DNA of 64,000 nucleotides from the NCBI GenBank assembly GCA_040506195.1, contig JBEVXH010000002.1, positions 558,001 to 622,000 of the forward strand, given 5' to 3'. Below are positions 52,720 to 63,023 of this stretch, one piece after another. The position numbers and the translations under genes were made by a program. Below the pieces are notes generated by a model. It searched no databases. It had not been told where the DNA came from and saw nothing but the letters and a program-made list of their open reading frames with translations. Position 1 is the stretch's first letter. Each line of letters opens with the position of its first letter. This stretch comes from Thiodiazotropha sp040506195. GTDB taxonomy: Bacteria > Pseudomonadota > Gammaproteobacteria > Chromatiales > Chromatiaceae.

Positions 52720-53296
52720 TTTAACGGCCCAGGGTTGGTTGGTATGGAAATACAGATTTGTGTTCATCCATTCTATGGCAAGCAAACTGCTAATGTGTAG
52801 CACATTTGTATTGAACTCACCCTGGATATGGCTCGACGCTCCGCTTACCCCTGCAGCACCTCAACCAAATGATCCACGAATATTGTCATATAATTAACAA
52901 TTCATGGCGGGCTGTTTAATGGTCAGAAGTAGCGCCTCTATGCTGTTTATATCGACAATAGACCGGCAATCAAAGCCTTGGAGAGGATGTTTTTTCACAA
53001 TCTGGCTCGACCTGGGTCGTTCAGAGGTCTCCCAACTAAACTGAGACTTGAAATAGCCCTACAATTTTATAGATAATCACATCTACCAAAAACTATAGAT
53101 CCTATAGATATATTTGGCCTTATCCCCGCCAGATTCTTTTGGGACGGCCCAGACGGGCGCTCCCCACTTCACGGCCTTTACCCCGCCGATAGATAAAATG
53201 CTTACCTCAACGAGGCATACAGGCAGTTGGATACACACGCGTGCCATTGGCGGCGGTATTCGAGTGGATGATGGACAGGATGCACGGAGATAATGG
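52720..53296. other. long intergenic region
   Basis: 577 bases between divergent genes. A small inverted repeat CTATAGATCCTATAG lies near 53093. No ORF with family similarity, tRNA or clear promoter was recognised. Confidence 0.5.
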
Positions 53297-55087
53297 ATGA
53301 GAAAACGGAGACAGGTTCTCAGTCGGCCCCAGATCAGGGTAGAACCTAAAGCAACCCAGTCGGATACTGGGTTGGCTGAGCGTATCGTCACCTTATTCAA
53401 GGACGGTATCCTTGTTACCGACCTTGAATTGAATATCGTGGAGATCAATCAAGCCTTCACCAGGGTAACGGGATATACCAGAGATGAAGCCTTGGGTAAG
53501 TCGCCTCGTATACTCTCTTCAGGACGGCATGGCAGAGACTTTTACTGCCAGATGTGGAACGACCTGAATGAAAAAGGCCATTGGCAGGGAATTATCTGGA
53601 ATCGAAGGAAAAATGGCGAAATCTACCCCGAGCATCTCTCGATTGAAATCATTGCCGACACGCAGGGTGAACCGACCCACTACCTGGGGATATTTTCCGA
53701 CGTAAGCCACCAGGAAGCGGTCAATAATCAGATCCATCATATGGCTTACTATGACAATCTGACAGGTCTACCTAATCGTGAGCTCTTCTCAGATCGGCTC
53801 GAACTGAGTATTTCCCAGGCAATAAGGGAAAGGCTGATGGTCGCACTCTTCTTTCTCGATCTGGACCATTTCAAGGATATCAACGATTCGCTTGGCCATA
53901 CCATTGGCGATCAACTATTGAGTGCGGTAGCCCGCCGTTTAACGAATACGCTTCGGGAATCGGATACTATTGCCCGCTTTGGCGGTGACGAGTTCACTGT
54001 CATTCTTTCCAGAATCTCAGACAAAAAACAGGTTGAGAACGTAGCCAAAAAAGTTATTGCAACTTTCAAAAAGCCCTTCAGGATTGACAACCATGATATA
54101 TACATCAGCACCAGCACCGGGATCTGTCTGTTTCCGGAACATGGGGATAGTTGCGAGAATATGATCAAACATGCCGACACTGCAATGTACCAGGCAAAAG
54201 ATAAAGGGAAAAACTGTTACGCGTTCTATACCTCAGAGATGGGTGAATTGCATAATAATCGTATTTATCTGCGGGATGAACTTCGCAGGGCACTTAGCGA
54301 ACAAACGGTGAGTTTGCTATTCCAGCCGCAAATCGATCTGATCAACAACCATATCAATGTCATCGAAGTGATGCCTCACTGGAACCATCATGATATGGGC
54401 GTCATACTTCCAGTCAAATTCATGCCCATTGCAGAAGAGAGTGGCTTGATACATGAACTTGGCAGCTGCACCCTCGACACAGCATGTAATCAGTTAGCTG
54501 CCTGGCGCAATAAGTTTGATATCGATCTGCGTATTGCACTGAAAATTTCAAGCATCCTGCTTTCAACAGGCAAACTTGATACACAAATTCAACGTGCACT
54601 AAGTTTGTACAATTTACCGAAATCCTCACTTGAATTGGAAATCACCGGCAGCATGCTCATTATAAAAAGGCAAGATGTACTTGAGTCACTTTCCAGGATC
54701 AGTCAACTTGGCGTACGACTCACTATCGATGATTTTGGCGCCGGCTTTGCCTCTCTAAAAGATATCAAGCGTTATCCCATCGATAAAATAAAAATCGACC
54801 GTTCCTATATCTGTGAAATCAAATCCAGCGAATGCGACAGACTGCTGGTCAGAACCATCATCAATATGGGCCACAACCTATCACTTCGTGTCATTGCAGA
54901 TGGTATAGAAAACGCAGAACAGCTGGAGTACTTGAAAAAGTTCGGATGTGATCTTGCACAAGGCAGTTACATCAGCCATCCGTTGAACGATTATGAGCTG
55001 GAGAAGCTGCTTGCGCAACAACCTCATGGACAGACGCCATTGATTCGAGTAGGCAGCAAAGAAACTGATTCAACCTGTAACATCTAA
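53297..55087 (+). CDS. PAS-GGDEF protein with degenerate EAL domain
   Basis: The 596-residue protein has PAS/PAC at about residues 25-145, GGDEF with intact RFGGDEF (near 227) at about 150-320 and an EAL domain at 335-585. The EAL signature itself reads EVM (near 355), the ITES glutamate region reads ITGS and the late AEG motif reads ADG, although DDFGAG and KIDRS remain. It is probably a cyclic di-GMP synthase with an inactive, regulatory EAL. No membrane segment. Confidence 0.9.
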   Translation: MRKRRQVLSRPQIRVEPKATQSDTGLAERIVTLFKDGILVTDLELNIVEINQAFTRVTGYTRDEALGKSPRILSSGRHGRDFYCQMWNDLNEKGHWQGIIWNRRKNGEIYPEHLSIEIIADTQGEPTHYLGIFSDVSHQEAVNNQIHHMAYYDNLTGLPNRELFSDRLELSISQAIRERLMVALFFLDLDHFKDINDSLGHTIGDQLLSAVARRLTNTLRESDTIARFGGDEFTVILSRISDKKQVENVAKKVIATFKKPFRIDNHDIYISTSTGICLFPEHGDSCENMIKHADTAMYQAKDKGKNCYAFYTSEMGELHNNRIYLRDELRRALSEQTVSLLFQPQIDLINNHINVIEVMPHWNHHDMGVILPVKFMPIAEESGLIHELGSCTLDTACNQLAAWRNKFDIDLRIALKISSILLSTGKLDTQIQRALSLYNLPKSSLELEITGSMLIIKRQDVLESLSRISQLGVRLTIDDFGAGFASLKDIKRYPIDKIKIDRSYICEIKSSECDRLLVRTIINMGHNLSLRVIADGIENAEQLEYLKKFGCDLAQGSYISHPLNDYELEKLLAQQPHGQTPLIRVGSKETDSTCNI

Positions 55088-55246
55088 ATTTTCATGAAAT
55101 GCCGGGTATCGATATGACACGCAACCTTGAATATTAAGCTAAATATCATTCATGGAGAATAATGTGTAAATAATCTTAAAATCGTACCGGCGACTGACAG
55201 ACGTCATGGTTAATTTTCACTGCAGATACTAAATTCATTTTCTACA

Positions 55247-55882
55247 ATGGAGCCAGGCTTCATCGATACACCCGATTCAGCCTGTGATAGGATGGATAAT
55301 AAGGCAAAATTGCTGATAGTCGACAAATATCAGTCATCATCTGATGCTATGACGGTGACACTAAAGTCATTAGGCTACAGAATAGTCACAGCGAATGACA
55401 TTCAAATTGCCGCTCAACTGAATATCAACGAAAAGCCTGACCTGGTCATTCTGGATATACGGATCCCCGAACATTCACTCATTGAATTGACGAGTGTATT
55501 GCTGGCCTCGGGGTCTGCATATGTATTTCTTCTGCAACATTTTAATGATATTCAGTCAAAGCTTGATGCGCGTCAGAGGTCTCTAGGATTTGTTGTCAAT
55601 AATGATGACCACACCATCCTGCTTTCCGGTATCGAATCAGCATTGACCTGCGCCAGGCAAATCAGATATCTGCACGAGGAAGAGCAACGATGCAGCAAGT
55701 CATTAAAGACAGAAAAAGCAATTAATATCGTTATCGGTATCTTAATGGAACGCTACAACCTTAATCGCGACAGCGCATACGAGTTGCTGCGCAGCAAGGC
55801 GCGGTCAGAGCGCCGAAGAGTGATCGAACTTGCCCAGGAAATACTCGACGCTCACAGTATATTCAACCAATTAAGCCAGTAG
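55247..55882 (+). CDS. ANTAR-domain response regulator
   Basis: The 211-residue protein (start 55247, or ATG at 55292) has a receiver-like domain with LVILDIRIP supplying the phosphorylation Asp. The first acidic pair is VDK and the conserved Lys is missing, so it may not be phosphorylated normally. The C-terminal ANTAR domain (EKAINIVIGILMERYNLNRD, then AYELLRSKARSE, about 150-205) binds paired RNA hairpins and prevents termination. Its RNA target is not obvious nearby. Confidence 0.85.
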   Translation: MEPGFIDTPDSACDRMDNKAKLLIVDKYQSSSDAMTVTLKSLGYRIVTANDIQIAAQLNINEKPDLVILDIRIPEHSLIELTSVLLASGSAYVFLLQHFNDIQSKLDARQRSLGFVVNNDDHTILLSGIESALTCARQIRYLHEEEQRCSKSLKTEKAINIVIGILMERYNLNRDSAYELLRSKARSERRRVIELAQEILDAHSIFNQLSQ

Positions 55883-56355
55883 CTCGATTTACACCTTTTC
55901 ATAGCTCTGACATTTCAGCCTGTTAAGTCTGCGCAATGAGCAGATCAACCATCCACATATAATGAGGCAGCGTATTAATCGGCTGCCGTTTCAGCGAGGT
56001 GGAAACAGCTTAAATACAGGCAAAATAATAAGGCGGGCAGTACGGTTCCGAGACTTTAGCGATTCTGGAGCTAGGTTTTTCTGGTGCATGCAAGACGATG
56101 AAAGCCATCCCCCTCGAGACCGGTGAAAGCCAGCGTCATCTCTTCACCTGTCCATGCATTGCCGGCTCATCCGGACAGTCCAGTTATTGTGATGCAGATC
56201 ACAATACAAAGGCCCATTTGGACACATCCACTCTGTATCGTCCACGATCGACTTAAACCGATGAAGTTATAAAGAATTAACATTCCAACAAGGTTTTTCA
56301 CCGATATGGTCTTTTCAAGCATTGCCGCTATGACGTAGACTCAGAGATTGATAGA
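55883..56355. other. control region upstream of the ExeA/OmpA gene
   Basis: 473 bases with a perfect Crp-type palindrome at 56188-56203. No gene recognised. Two ANTAR-style hexaloop hairpins were looked for and not found. Confidence 0.5.
56188..56203 (+). promoter_or_regulatory. Crp/Vfr-type binding site
   Basis: TGTGATGCAGATCACA is a perfect TGTGA-N6-TCACA palindrome, extended to ATTGTGA/TCACAAT. It lies 150 bases before the ATPase/OmpA gene. Crp activation or repression is inferred. Confidence 0.65.
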
Positions 56356-58866
56356 GTGATGGAACATTCGTGGGTATCTGGCGAAATGTATGAGTCATAT
56401 TTTGGATTCAAGGATACACCTTTCAGACTGAGTGCTGACGAGAGGTTTCGCTATGCTCACAAAAACTATCTCCGCGCCTCCGCACATCTTGCCTATGCGC
56501 TGGAACAAGGTGAAGGATTCGTCCTGATAACCGGTCAACCCGGTTCTGGTAAAACTACCTTGATCAGGGATGTCATCTCGGAACTTGATGAAACCAGCTA
56601 CCACACCCTCAACCTCGTAACCAGTCAGCTGCAGGCAGAAGAACTCCTGAGAAAGATGGCGCTGGAATATGGATTTCCAGCCGAGAGCTATAATAAGGCA
56701 ACCCTGCTGACAGTTATACATAAACACCTTTCAACATTGCACGAAAAGGGAAAACAGTCGATTCTATTCCTCGATGAAGCACAGAATCTCTCCTCGAACG
56801 GACTGGAGGAACTGCGGTTACTATCCAATCTGCAACAGGGAAAGCACTCCCTTTTGCAAGTAATCCTGGCCGGTCATGAAGATCTGCGCCGACTCTTGCT
56901 GGGTCCTGATATGGAGCATATCCAACAAAGACTGATTGCAACCTGCCGGATCGATTCTCTACCCCTGGAACAGACCCAGGCATACATTATTCATCGACTT
57001 GAGCATGTAGGCTGGCAGAGTGACCCACAGATAAAGGATGAGGTCTTTCATCTAATTCACATGGCTTCTCAGGGTATACCCAGAAACGTCAACCACTTGA
57101 TGAATCATCTCTTACTATTAGCCTATCTCGAAGAGAAACACATCCTGACCGGCGAAGATACTTTAACCGTCATAGAAGAACTGGTTGACCAGCAGCGGAT
57201 TTGCTTGGCTGGCGAGAAGAGTTTCGAGCATCTCGTCAGTAACTATCGCGCTGAAAAACAACTGCAAATAACACACCATGCCATCGCCAACCAATCGGGG
57301 GCTTCCCTGCCGCCAAATGAGCTTGATCACTGGCCCATTGAGCAGCAGCAAGACAACATTGTCACAGCCAGCCAATCCACCAGTAACCGCCTCATGCCAG
57401 CAAACGATAACATTGCCCCTAAGAGTGATATTGAACTGGAGGAACCTGAATCCGAATGTTTCCTGCGGCGTGATAACACGCCAAGCGAACCAGTAAAAGT
57501 AGTCGATCCAGCGACTGGTACAAATACACTAAAAACCGATCAAACGCGCTATTGTAATGCGCAAACTGAGGAGTCCTTGCTTCATGGCAAGGGACCTGGT
57601 CCTGAGCCAGGACTCCCCAATGCCGATGAAATCTGGAACGGAGCAATCAACACCCGGGATATGGGCACACTTTTTCCCGGTAGCCGGCAACAGGAATCGA
57701 TCATTACCGCTGAATCAGCCAAATTGCAATCAACCACACAACCTGTTGGTGGAGAAGTCTTCAAGGACAGTGAGCACCGCTGGGGAGGGGTCTGGTTCAT
57801 GTCCAGCGGCAACAGCACAATACAACCCGGCAACAACCCGCATCAGGATGCAACCGCGCTATCCGACACCACACTGCCGGACAAGTCTGTCGAGAGGATG
57901 GATCATAGTACCGTGACCGATGATAATCTCAGCGTACCTGCAGTCTGGGTTGAGGATTTTCCAGGCATCACCGCCAATGGCAGTGAAGAGTTCAATCACC
58001 CTCGAAAGGTCTCCGACAAGATTGCGATTCTGAGAAGATCCATCATCCATGTGATTGCATTGGTCACCATCGGCGTGATGGGATTGCTGGCAATGCAAAT
58101 GCTTCCTGACCGGATCAGCCTTTTTTACAATAAAAGCGAAGCACAACAATCAGATTTGACTGGCATCTCAAAGCAAGTCGCACCTCCATTGAATAAAGAG
58201 CACACACAGGACAAAACGCCCCCCAACACTCCAGACCTGGATAAGACTGTAAAACAAGGTATAGAGATGCCTGTAACCCCACCCGAGCAGGGTATGACCG
58301 TTAGTCAAGAACCACATGCTACAAAAGCTCACGGGACCGGTCAGTCTGATGGTTTTTCAATGAATATGGAACAGATTGCAAATGATGAGACAGCAGCGCA
58401 TCATCAATCAACAAAAAAGATCGATGCCGTGGAAGCCAAACACGAGGCCAGTGAAACAGTAGCTTCTAAAGTTATCCCTCTTGAGATGGGCAAATCAGAT
58501 ATCAGCTCTTTTCACAATATCGAATTGGCCAAGCGTTATATTGTTTATTTCGACTTCAACACCTCCGACATACCTTCTGACTATAAACCACTGTTGAAAT
58601 CCATCCGTAACAAGATGCTGCTTGATGAGAACAATTTTTTAAAAATTACCGGTTATGCCGATTCCCAAGGAAGTGGCAACTATAATTATCGCCTGTCACT
58701 GAAGCGTGCAGAAGAGGTAAAAGAGTATTTCTCCATACGCGGCATTGCCAATGACCGGTTGCACGTTGCAGCAGTCGGTCCAGTCGAAAATGGCGGCACA
58801 CGGCTTGAAAGCATCGATGCCAGAAGAAAAATAAGACGGGTTGAAGTTATCCTTTTTCCTAAATAG
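56356..58866 (+). CDS. ExeA-type AAA ATPase fused to a C-terminal OmpA-like domain
   Basis: The 836-residue protein has an N-terminal ExeA/GspA-like ATPase (MYESYFGFKDTPFRLS at 11; Walker A GQPGSGKTT 60-68; Walker B ILFLDEAQ 136-143) to about residue 280. A long disordered linker follows, then one membrane helix (about 564-582), a second linker and an OmpA/MotB-type peptidoglycan-binding domain (FDFNTSDIP near 729; TGYADSQGSGNYNYRLSLKR; end). ExeA normally has a short peptidoglycan-binding domain instead. A role in moving envelope machinery through peptidoglycan is inferred. No exeB or secretin gene is nearby. Confidence 0.85.
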   Translation: MMEHSWVSGEMYESYFGFKDTPFRLSADERFRYAHKNYLRASAHLAYALEQGEGFVLITGQPGSGKTTLIRDVISELDETSYHTLNLVTSQLQAEELLRKMALEYGFPAESYNKATLLTVIHKHLSTLHEKGKQSILFLDEAQNLSSNGLEELRLLSNLQQGKHSLLQVILAGHEDLRRLLLGPDMEHIQQRLIATCRIDSLPLEQTQAYIIHRLEHVGWQSDPQIKDEVFHLIHMASQGIPRNVNHLMNHLLLLAYLEEKHILTGEDTLTVIEELVDQQRICLAGEKSFEHLVSNYRAEKQLQITHHAIANQSGASLPPNELDHWPIEQQQDNIVTASQSTSNRLMPANDNIAPKSDIELEEPESECFLRRDNTPSEPVKVVDPATGTNTLKTDQTRYCNAQTEESLLHGKGPGPEPGLPNADEIWNGAINTRDMGTLFPGSRQQESIITAESAKLQSTTQPVGGEVFKDSEHRWGGVWFMSSGNSTIQPGNNPHQDATALSDTTLPDKSVERMDHSTVTDDNLSVPAVWVEDFPGITANGSEEFNHPRKVSDKIAILRRSIIHVIALVTIGVMGLLAMQMLPDRISLFYNKSEAQQSDLTGISKQVAPPLNKEHTQDKTPPNTPDLDKTVKQGIEMPVTPPEQGMTVSQEPHATKAHGTGQSDGFSMNMEQIANDETAAHHQSTKKIDAVEAKHEASETVASKVIPLEMGKSDISSFHNIELAKRYIVYFDFNTSDIPSDYKPLLKSIRNKMLLDENNFLKITGYADSQGSGNYNYRLSLKRAEEVKEYFSIRGIANDRLHVAAVGPVENGGTRLESIDARRKIRRVEVILFPK

Positions 58867-59398
58867 TGACAATAATGTGGTTGTAATAATTAGATAATGG
58901 TTCTTTGGGGCCAGGACCCATGGAGTTACTGCCGCTTGATTTTCCGCAACCTCCTCTCTGTCCAGTAACTGTTTTGTCGATCGCCTTCTTCCCCCACATT
59001 CACCGCCCCCAACCCCGGTCAATGCACGCATTCTGATCGATGCAACCGGCATGCATGACCTCCATTATATGATCACTGTTTATTTTAATTATCATAAAGT
59101 TTATATTTATTAACGTTATAAGATTCCACCTTTACACAAATCCAGCCACATTCAATGTATATTCGATCATCAGCACAGTAAAGCAATCCACTTCCATAAT
59201 TGGGAGTCACCAGACACAGCCATACCCCGTATCATTTACCGCAATACAACAAGAGCTCATTAAAACGTTAAGAAAGCCTGTACTTTGTAGTTACTCACAA
59301 AAAAAGAATACTATTACAGCAGTCTATAACTGATCCGACATGGCGTGTTATAAGATAAAGATGGGATGTGTGAGCAGGTGTATTAAAGGGATCCGACT
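58867..59398. other. long AT-rich intergenic region
   Basis: 532 bases. The first 180 are GC-rich with no recognised gene, and the rest is AT-rich, likely the promoter of the VirK/YbjX gene. No tRNA or strong hairpin seen. Confidence 0.5.
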
Positions 59399-60388
59399 AT
59401 GTTCAAACAGTTATCTCTTATCTTACGGTCTTCATCGAAGATTACTGTTGATCCAGAACATCGGCGAACAAAACTAAGTCCGCTAAAGTATGGTCCGCTG
59501 CTGGGACGAAGCCTCTATTTCACCATGGCACTCCTCAATAGCAAAGACATGTTTCGCATGGACCAAAAAACGCTGTCCCATTTCAAGCATCTGATTGAGG
59601 CATATCCCGAGGCCATTCCCAGCATCTTCTGGCCCTATCAATGTATCAGTTGGGATACATCGGACCGAGTTAATTATCTCCACAATCATTTTGCGACTCT
59701 ACCCGACCTGAGATATCAAATCGATTACCTGGCAAACCACCAGTGCACCCTTGTGGATGCGGACAATATCTATCCCAGGCTTCGGATTGTAATTGACAAG
59801 AATGATCTGTTTCTGAGAGAGGGTATGATTACACTCAATCTATATACCGGCCATGAACGGATCTTCACCCTGGCATTTTCGCTGTATAAAGATAAGATCA
59901 ATCAAATCTGCGCCATTGCCGGCGCGATTCAAGGCCGAAGAATGGACGGCATCACTGATCTCTATCGTGATATGACTAAAATAACTTACGGCATCAGACC
60001 GAGGGATCTAATGATCGAGGCCTTTCAAACCCTATGCAGGTCTTTGGGCGTAATAAAAATATACGCTGTCTCAGAGTCACACAGGCAGCATAGACACCAT
60101 TTTTACCGCTTGAAAAACAAACAGAACCAACCGAGTCTCAACTATGATGAGGTCTGGTCTGATCGTAGCGGCATCCGCTGCAATGACACTTTTTTTGAGT
60201 TGCCCCTGATCCCCGTACGAAAACCGCTGGCACACATCATCTCAAGGAAGAGATCCATGTATCGGAATCGTTATAGCTTGTTGGAGAGACTTGAACAGGC
60301 GATTGAGCAGGGCCTTGCAGTCCTTGGTCCGTGGACATTGCATGAACAAAATCATTACAAGCCGAATATGCTCAAATCTGAACTCTGA
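59399..60388 (+). CDS. VirK/YbjX (DUF535) family protein
   Basis: The 329-residue protein shows the DUF535 pattern AIQGRRMDGITDLYRDMTK, then YGIRPRDLMIEAFQTLCRSLGV and YAVSESHRQHRH. VirK/YbjX proteins are linked to envelope stress and resistance to antimicrobial peptides; the biochemistry is unknown. Monocistronic by position. Small palindromes follow at 60426-60454. Confidence 0.8.
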   Translation: MFKQLSLILRSSSKITVDPEHRRTKLSPLKYGPLLGRSLYFTMALLNSKDMFRMDQKTLSHFKHLIEAYPEAIPSIFWPYQCISWDTSDRVNYLHNHFATLPDLRYQIDYLANHQCTLVDADNIYPRLRIVIDKNDLFLREGMITLNLYTGHERIFTLAFSLYKDKINQICAIAGAIQGRRMDGITDLYRDMTKITYGIRPRDLMIEAFQTLCRSLGVIKIYAVSESHRQHRHHFYRLKNKQNQPSLNYDEVWSDRSGIRCNDTFFELPLIPVRKPLAHIISRKRSMYRNRYSLLERLEQAIEQGLAVLGPWTLHEQNHYKPNMLKSEL

Positions 60389-60646
60389 TGGCATAACATT
60401 ATATAATCAGTCACCCCGCTCAGACATGGTTGTCAACCATTTTGGTAATATTACCGTTTGCACAATCCCGCTCTTGATAGGAATAAAATTACTGCTAATA
60501 GTTTATGGGTGGATAGCGTTTTTATTGTTATGAAAACAGGAATGAATGAGGATGTCGTCACTGCTACCAGGATGGCATGTCCATCAATTTAATGGAGTAG
60601 TACCCCGCCTTTATAGATTTCCACCAATCATCAAGGAGTGACCGAT
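60389..60646. other. intergenic region with small palindromes
   Basis: ATGGTTGTCAACCAT followed by TTTT (60426-60444) and the palindrome GGTAATATTACC just after it may end the VirK/YbjX transcript. No gene seen. Confidence 0.4.
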
Positions 60647-62977
60647 ATGGCAAGTGAGCAGAAAGGTTCAGGACGCGGCAAGGAAATCAGTTCCAAGCTA
60701 GTGCTTAGAGGCCTCAACAAGGGAGAGGAAAAACCTCGGATCGAGATCACACTAATCGATCGGGAAGGTAAGGTGTTTGAGGCTGTACAGATAGCAGAAG
60801 ATGGCGATTTCGGCCTGCCCTCAAACACTATCGAGAAAGCCCATCGCATTCGCATAGGCCCCACCGTGGAAGCAGTGAGCGGAGAGGCCCCGGCTTCGAT
60901 ATTTCTAAACTACCGCGTTGCCGATTTCAAGGCGGCCCTGGAGCGAGGTGTATTGGATATCGGTCGCAGAGTGTGGCGGGAATGGTTGTTCCGCTACCGC
61001 TGTGTATCAGGAAGTGTCCATCGATGCCGCCCCTCTCCCTGGTGGTACCGACAATTGGCTGGCGCAGTCAGGCGCCCGCTGAGCCTATCCAGCAAACGAT
61101 TTGAACTGTCCCGCCTGGCCAGGGCATCCAATCAACTTCCAAGCGTCGCCAGCTTCCCCAATAACCTGGAATTGGGTGAAATTATAGCCTGGCCGATCAG
61201 ATGCACCCCCATCTGTTTGGGCACGATCGAGGTCTATAGGCGCATATGCTGCTGTGAACCCTGGATATTCAGTGATCATCGATTGGAGCGTTTAATCAGG
61301 GAATTGGAAGAGTTGCTCGAACGAGTTCCCCAAGTGCCCGATTTTATCGATCCCCCAGGACCTGATCCCGATCCGGCACCTTTTCAGCGAGCCTTTTTTC
61401 GGGAGGGTGCCCTGGACGAGCGCGCCCTGCATGCCGGAGAGGACTTGTATGCCTTGCGCACGCTCCCCGCAGAGCGGATTGCCGCGTATGTCAACGCCAG
61501 ACCCTACCTGTTGTGTCGGCATTATGAATGCAGCACACCCGTTAAGGTGGCCGAGGGTGCAATCGGCGCCGACGGCCGATTCAATATCTGTTGGCACGAG
61601 TTCCCCGTCTTGCTTCGGAGAGGTTGCCATGAAGAGTACGCCTACAAGATCAAACAGCGATTCGGTCCATTTACCATCACAATCTATAATGGTGTTAGCG
61701 CAGGCCTTTGGTACGATGCCGATGACAATGCGCTCCTCAGGTCCTATCACCCCCTGGCCATTGCCTGCCGTGACAATGGCGGTGAAGGCGATGCGTTCGT
61801 CTATCTGGATGAGATAGGTGATACTGATTCATCATTGCTCAATACTCCCGATCAGACAACAGCCACATCGGTAGCTTCACCTGGATCGAACGGCGGCGTT
61901 GCTTTTCCCAGCGGCGGTCCGGCGGGTAATGGCGCACATGATCGAAACTGGGGCGGCACCCTCAAACTTGCCATCATGTTTTCCGAAAGCATGCGCAATA
62001 CGGGCGCCAAATATTATCGGGTGAGCGTGACCGAGGCGGATAACACCGGCAATCCGGTCGGATCACCTGAATATGTCACAAGGGGACTTTCATGGAATAA
62101 GGCGGTCGCCGTACCCGGTGGTGTCGATGTGGTACCCGTAAGCCTGGGTCCTGTCAGCACATCGGCGCCTGACGAACCCCGTGACAATCTCTATCTGATC
62201 CCGTTTGATGGCGATCTGGGATCCAATGCGGATTGGGAAGCCGATCAGTACCATGTATTCCTCGATACCGGGGACGCAGCCAAACAATGGAGCGATCCCG
62301 ATGCTGATGCCGGTCAGCCTGCAAAACGTCACATCGTGACCATTGAAGTCTTCAATGCCGCCGGTGAGCGTCTGCGGCCTAGCGGTACCCCTCCCTCGGG
62401 TCTTCCGGGAGCGGAGATCGAAGCCGCATTTACCTATCGCAGGAAGGTCCAGGATACAGGACCCACCAATATGGTGCCGTACGGCGCCTTGAGCCACCTG
62501 TTCTGGTGGGATAACAGAGACGTGGTGGCAACCATCGAGGATCTGAGGATGGATGGTGTAGCTTCGGATGAGGAGTGCCAGTTCATGAATGGCACAGAGA
62601 GTTCCACATTCGGCATCGGTTATCGTGCCTTTCACCCCTGGGAGTTGTTCCAGAAAAACCATGTAATCTCCTGGAGACGTGGTCTGAGCGGTGGTAGCGA
62701 TACGATGCTCAACAGCCCAAATAATATAGGCGTTCCACCTGGCGCCGAAGGTGCAAGTCCGACCCATACATTCGGCCATATGCTGAATCACCCCACACCG
62801 TCGACACCGCCACGAACCAAGTGCGCTTTCACGGTGTTCCTGACAACCTATAACAAGCGCACCGATGGTGATGATCTGGACTTCAGCCGACGACACGACA
62901 ATGCCGCATTCGCCCTGGATATTGCGCCGGAGGTATGTGTCCCTTGTCACTGTGAAGATGAGGAGGGCGACAACTGA
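60647..62977 (+). CDS. large protein of unknown function, 776 residues
   Basis: ATG 60647 has an AAGGAG site eight bases upstream. No signal peptide or membrane helix is visible. Residues 1-100 look like a beta-rich carboxypeptidase-regulatory-like domain (SSKLVLRGLNKGEEKPRIEI). Residues 110-230 are Cys/Arg/Trp-rich, with RRICCCEPW. The second half is Gly/Asn/Asp-rich and beta-like, with FWWDNRD and late CVPCHCEDE. I recognise no family. The large size, modular beta look and lack of export signal would fit a cargo or surface-type protein delivered by a non-Sec route, but no such machinery is next to it. Confidence 0.75.
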   Translation: MASEQKGSGRGKEISSKLVLRGLNKGEEKPRIEITLIDREGKVFEAVQIAEDGDFGLPSNTIEKAHRIRIGPTVEAVSGEAPASIFLNYRVADFKAALERGVLDIGRRVWREWLFRYRCVSGSVHRCRPSPWWYRQLAGAVRRPLSLSSKRFELSRLARASNQLPSVASFPNNLELGEIIAWPIRCTPICLGTIEVYRRICCCEPWIFSDHRLERLIRELEELLERVPQVPDFIDPPGPDPDPAPFQRAFFREGALDERALHAGEDLYALRTLPAERIAAYVNARPYLLCRHYECSTPVKVAEGAIGADGRFNICWHEFPVLLRRGCHEEYAYKIKQRFGPFTITIYNGVSAGLWYDADDNALLRSYHPLAIACRDNGGEGDAFVYLDEIGDTDSSLLNTPDQTTATSVASPGSNGGVAFPSGGPAGNGAHDRNWGGTLKLAIMFSESMRNTGAKYYRVSVTEADNTGNPVGSPEYVTRGLSWNKAVAVPGGVDVVPVSLGPVSTSAPDEPRDNLYLIPFDGDLGSNADWEADQYHVFLDTGDAAKQWSDPDADAGQPAKRHIVTIEVFNAAGERLRPSGTPPSGLPGAEIEAAFTYRRKVQDTGPTNMVPYGALSHLFWWDNRDVVATIEDLRMDGVASDEECQFMNGTESSTFGIGYRAFHPWELFQKNHVISWRRGLSGGSDTMLNSPNNIGVPPGAEGASPTHTFGHMLNHPTPSTPPRTKCAFTVFLTTYNKRTDGDDLDFSRRHDNAAFALDIAPEVCVPCHCEDEEGDN

Positions 62978-63023
62978 TCGAAAGGGCCATGTACTCGAGT
63001 TAACAATCACTAAATCTCAACAA

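Noticed and set aside
55883..56355. ANTAR-target RNA (two hexanucleotide-loop hairpins) downstream of the ANTAR gene
   Set aside because: No pair of suitable stem-loops with conserved loop bases could be found by eye.
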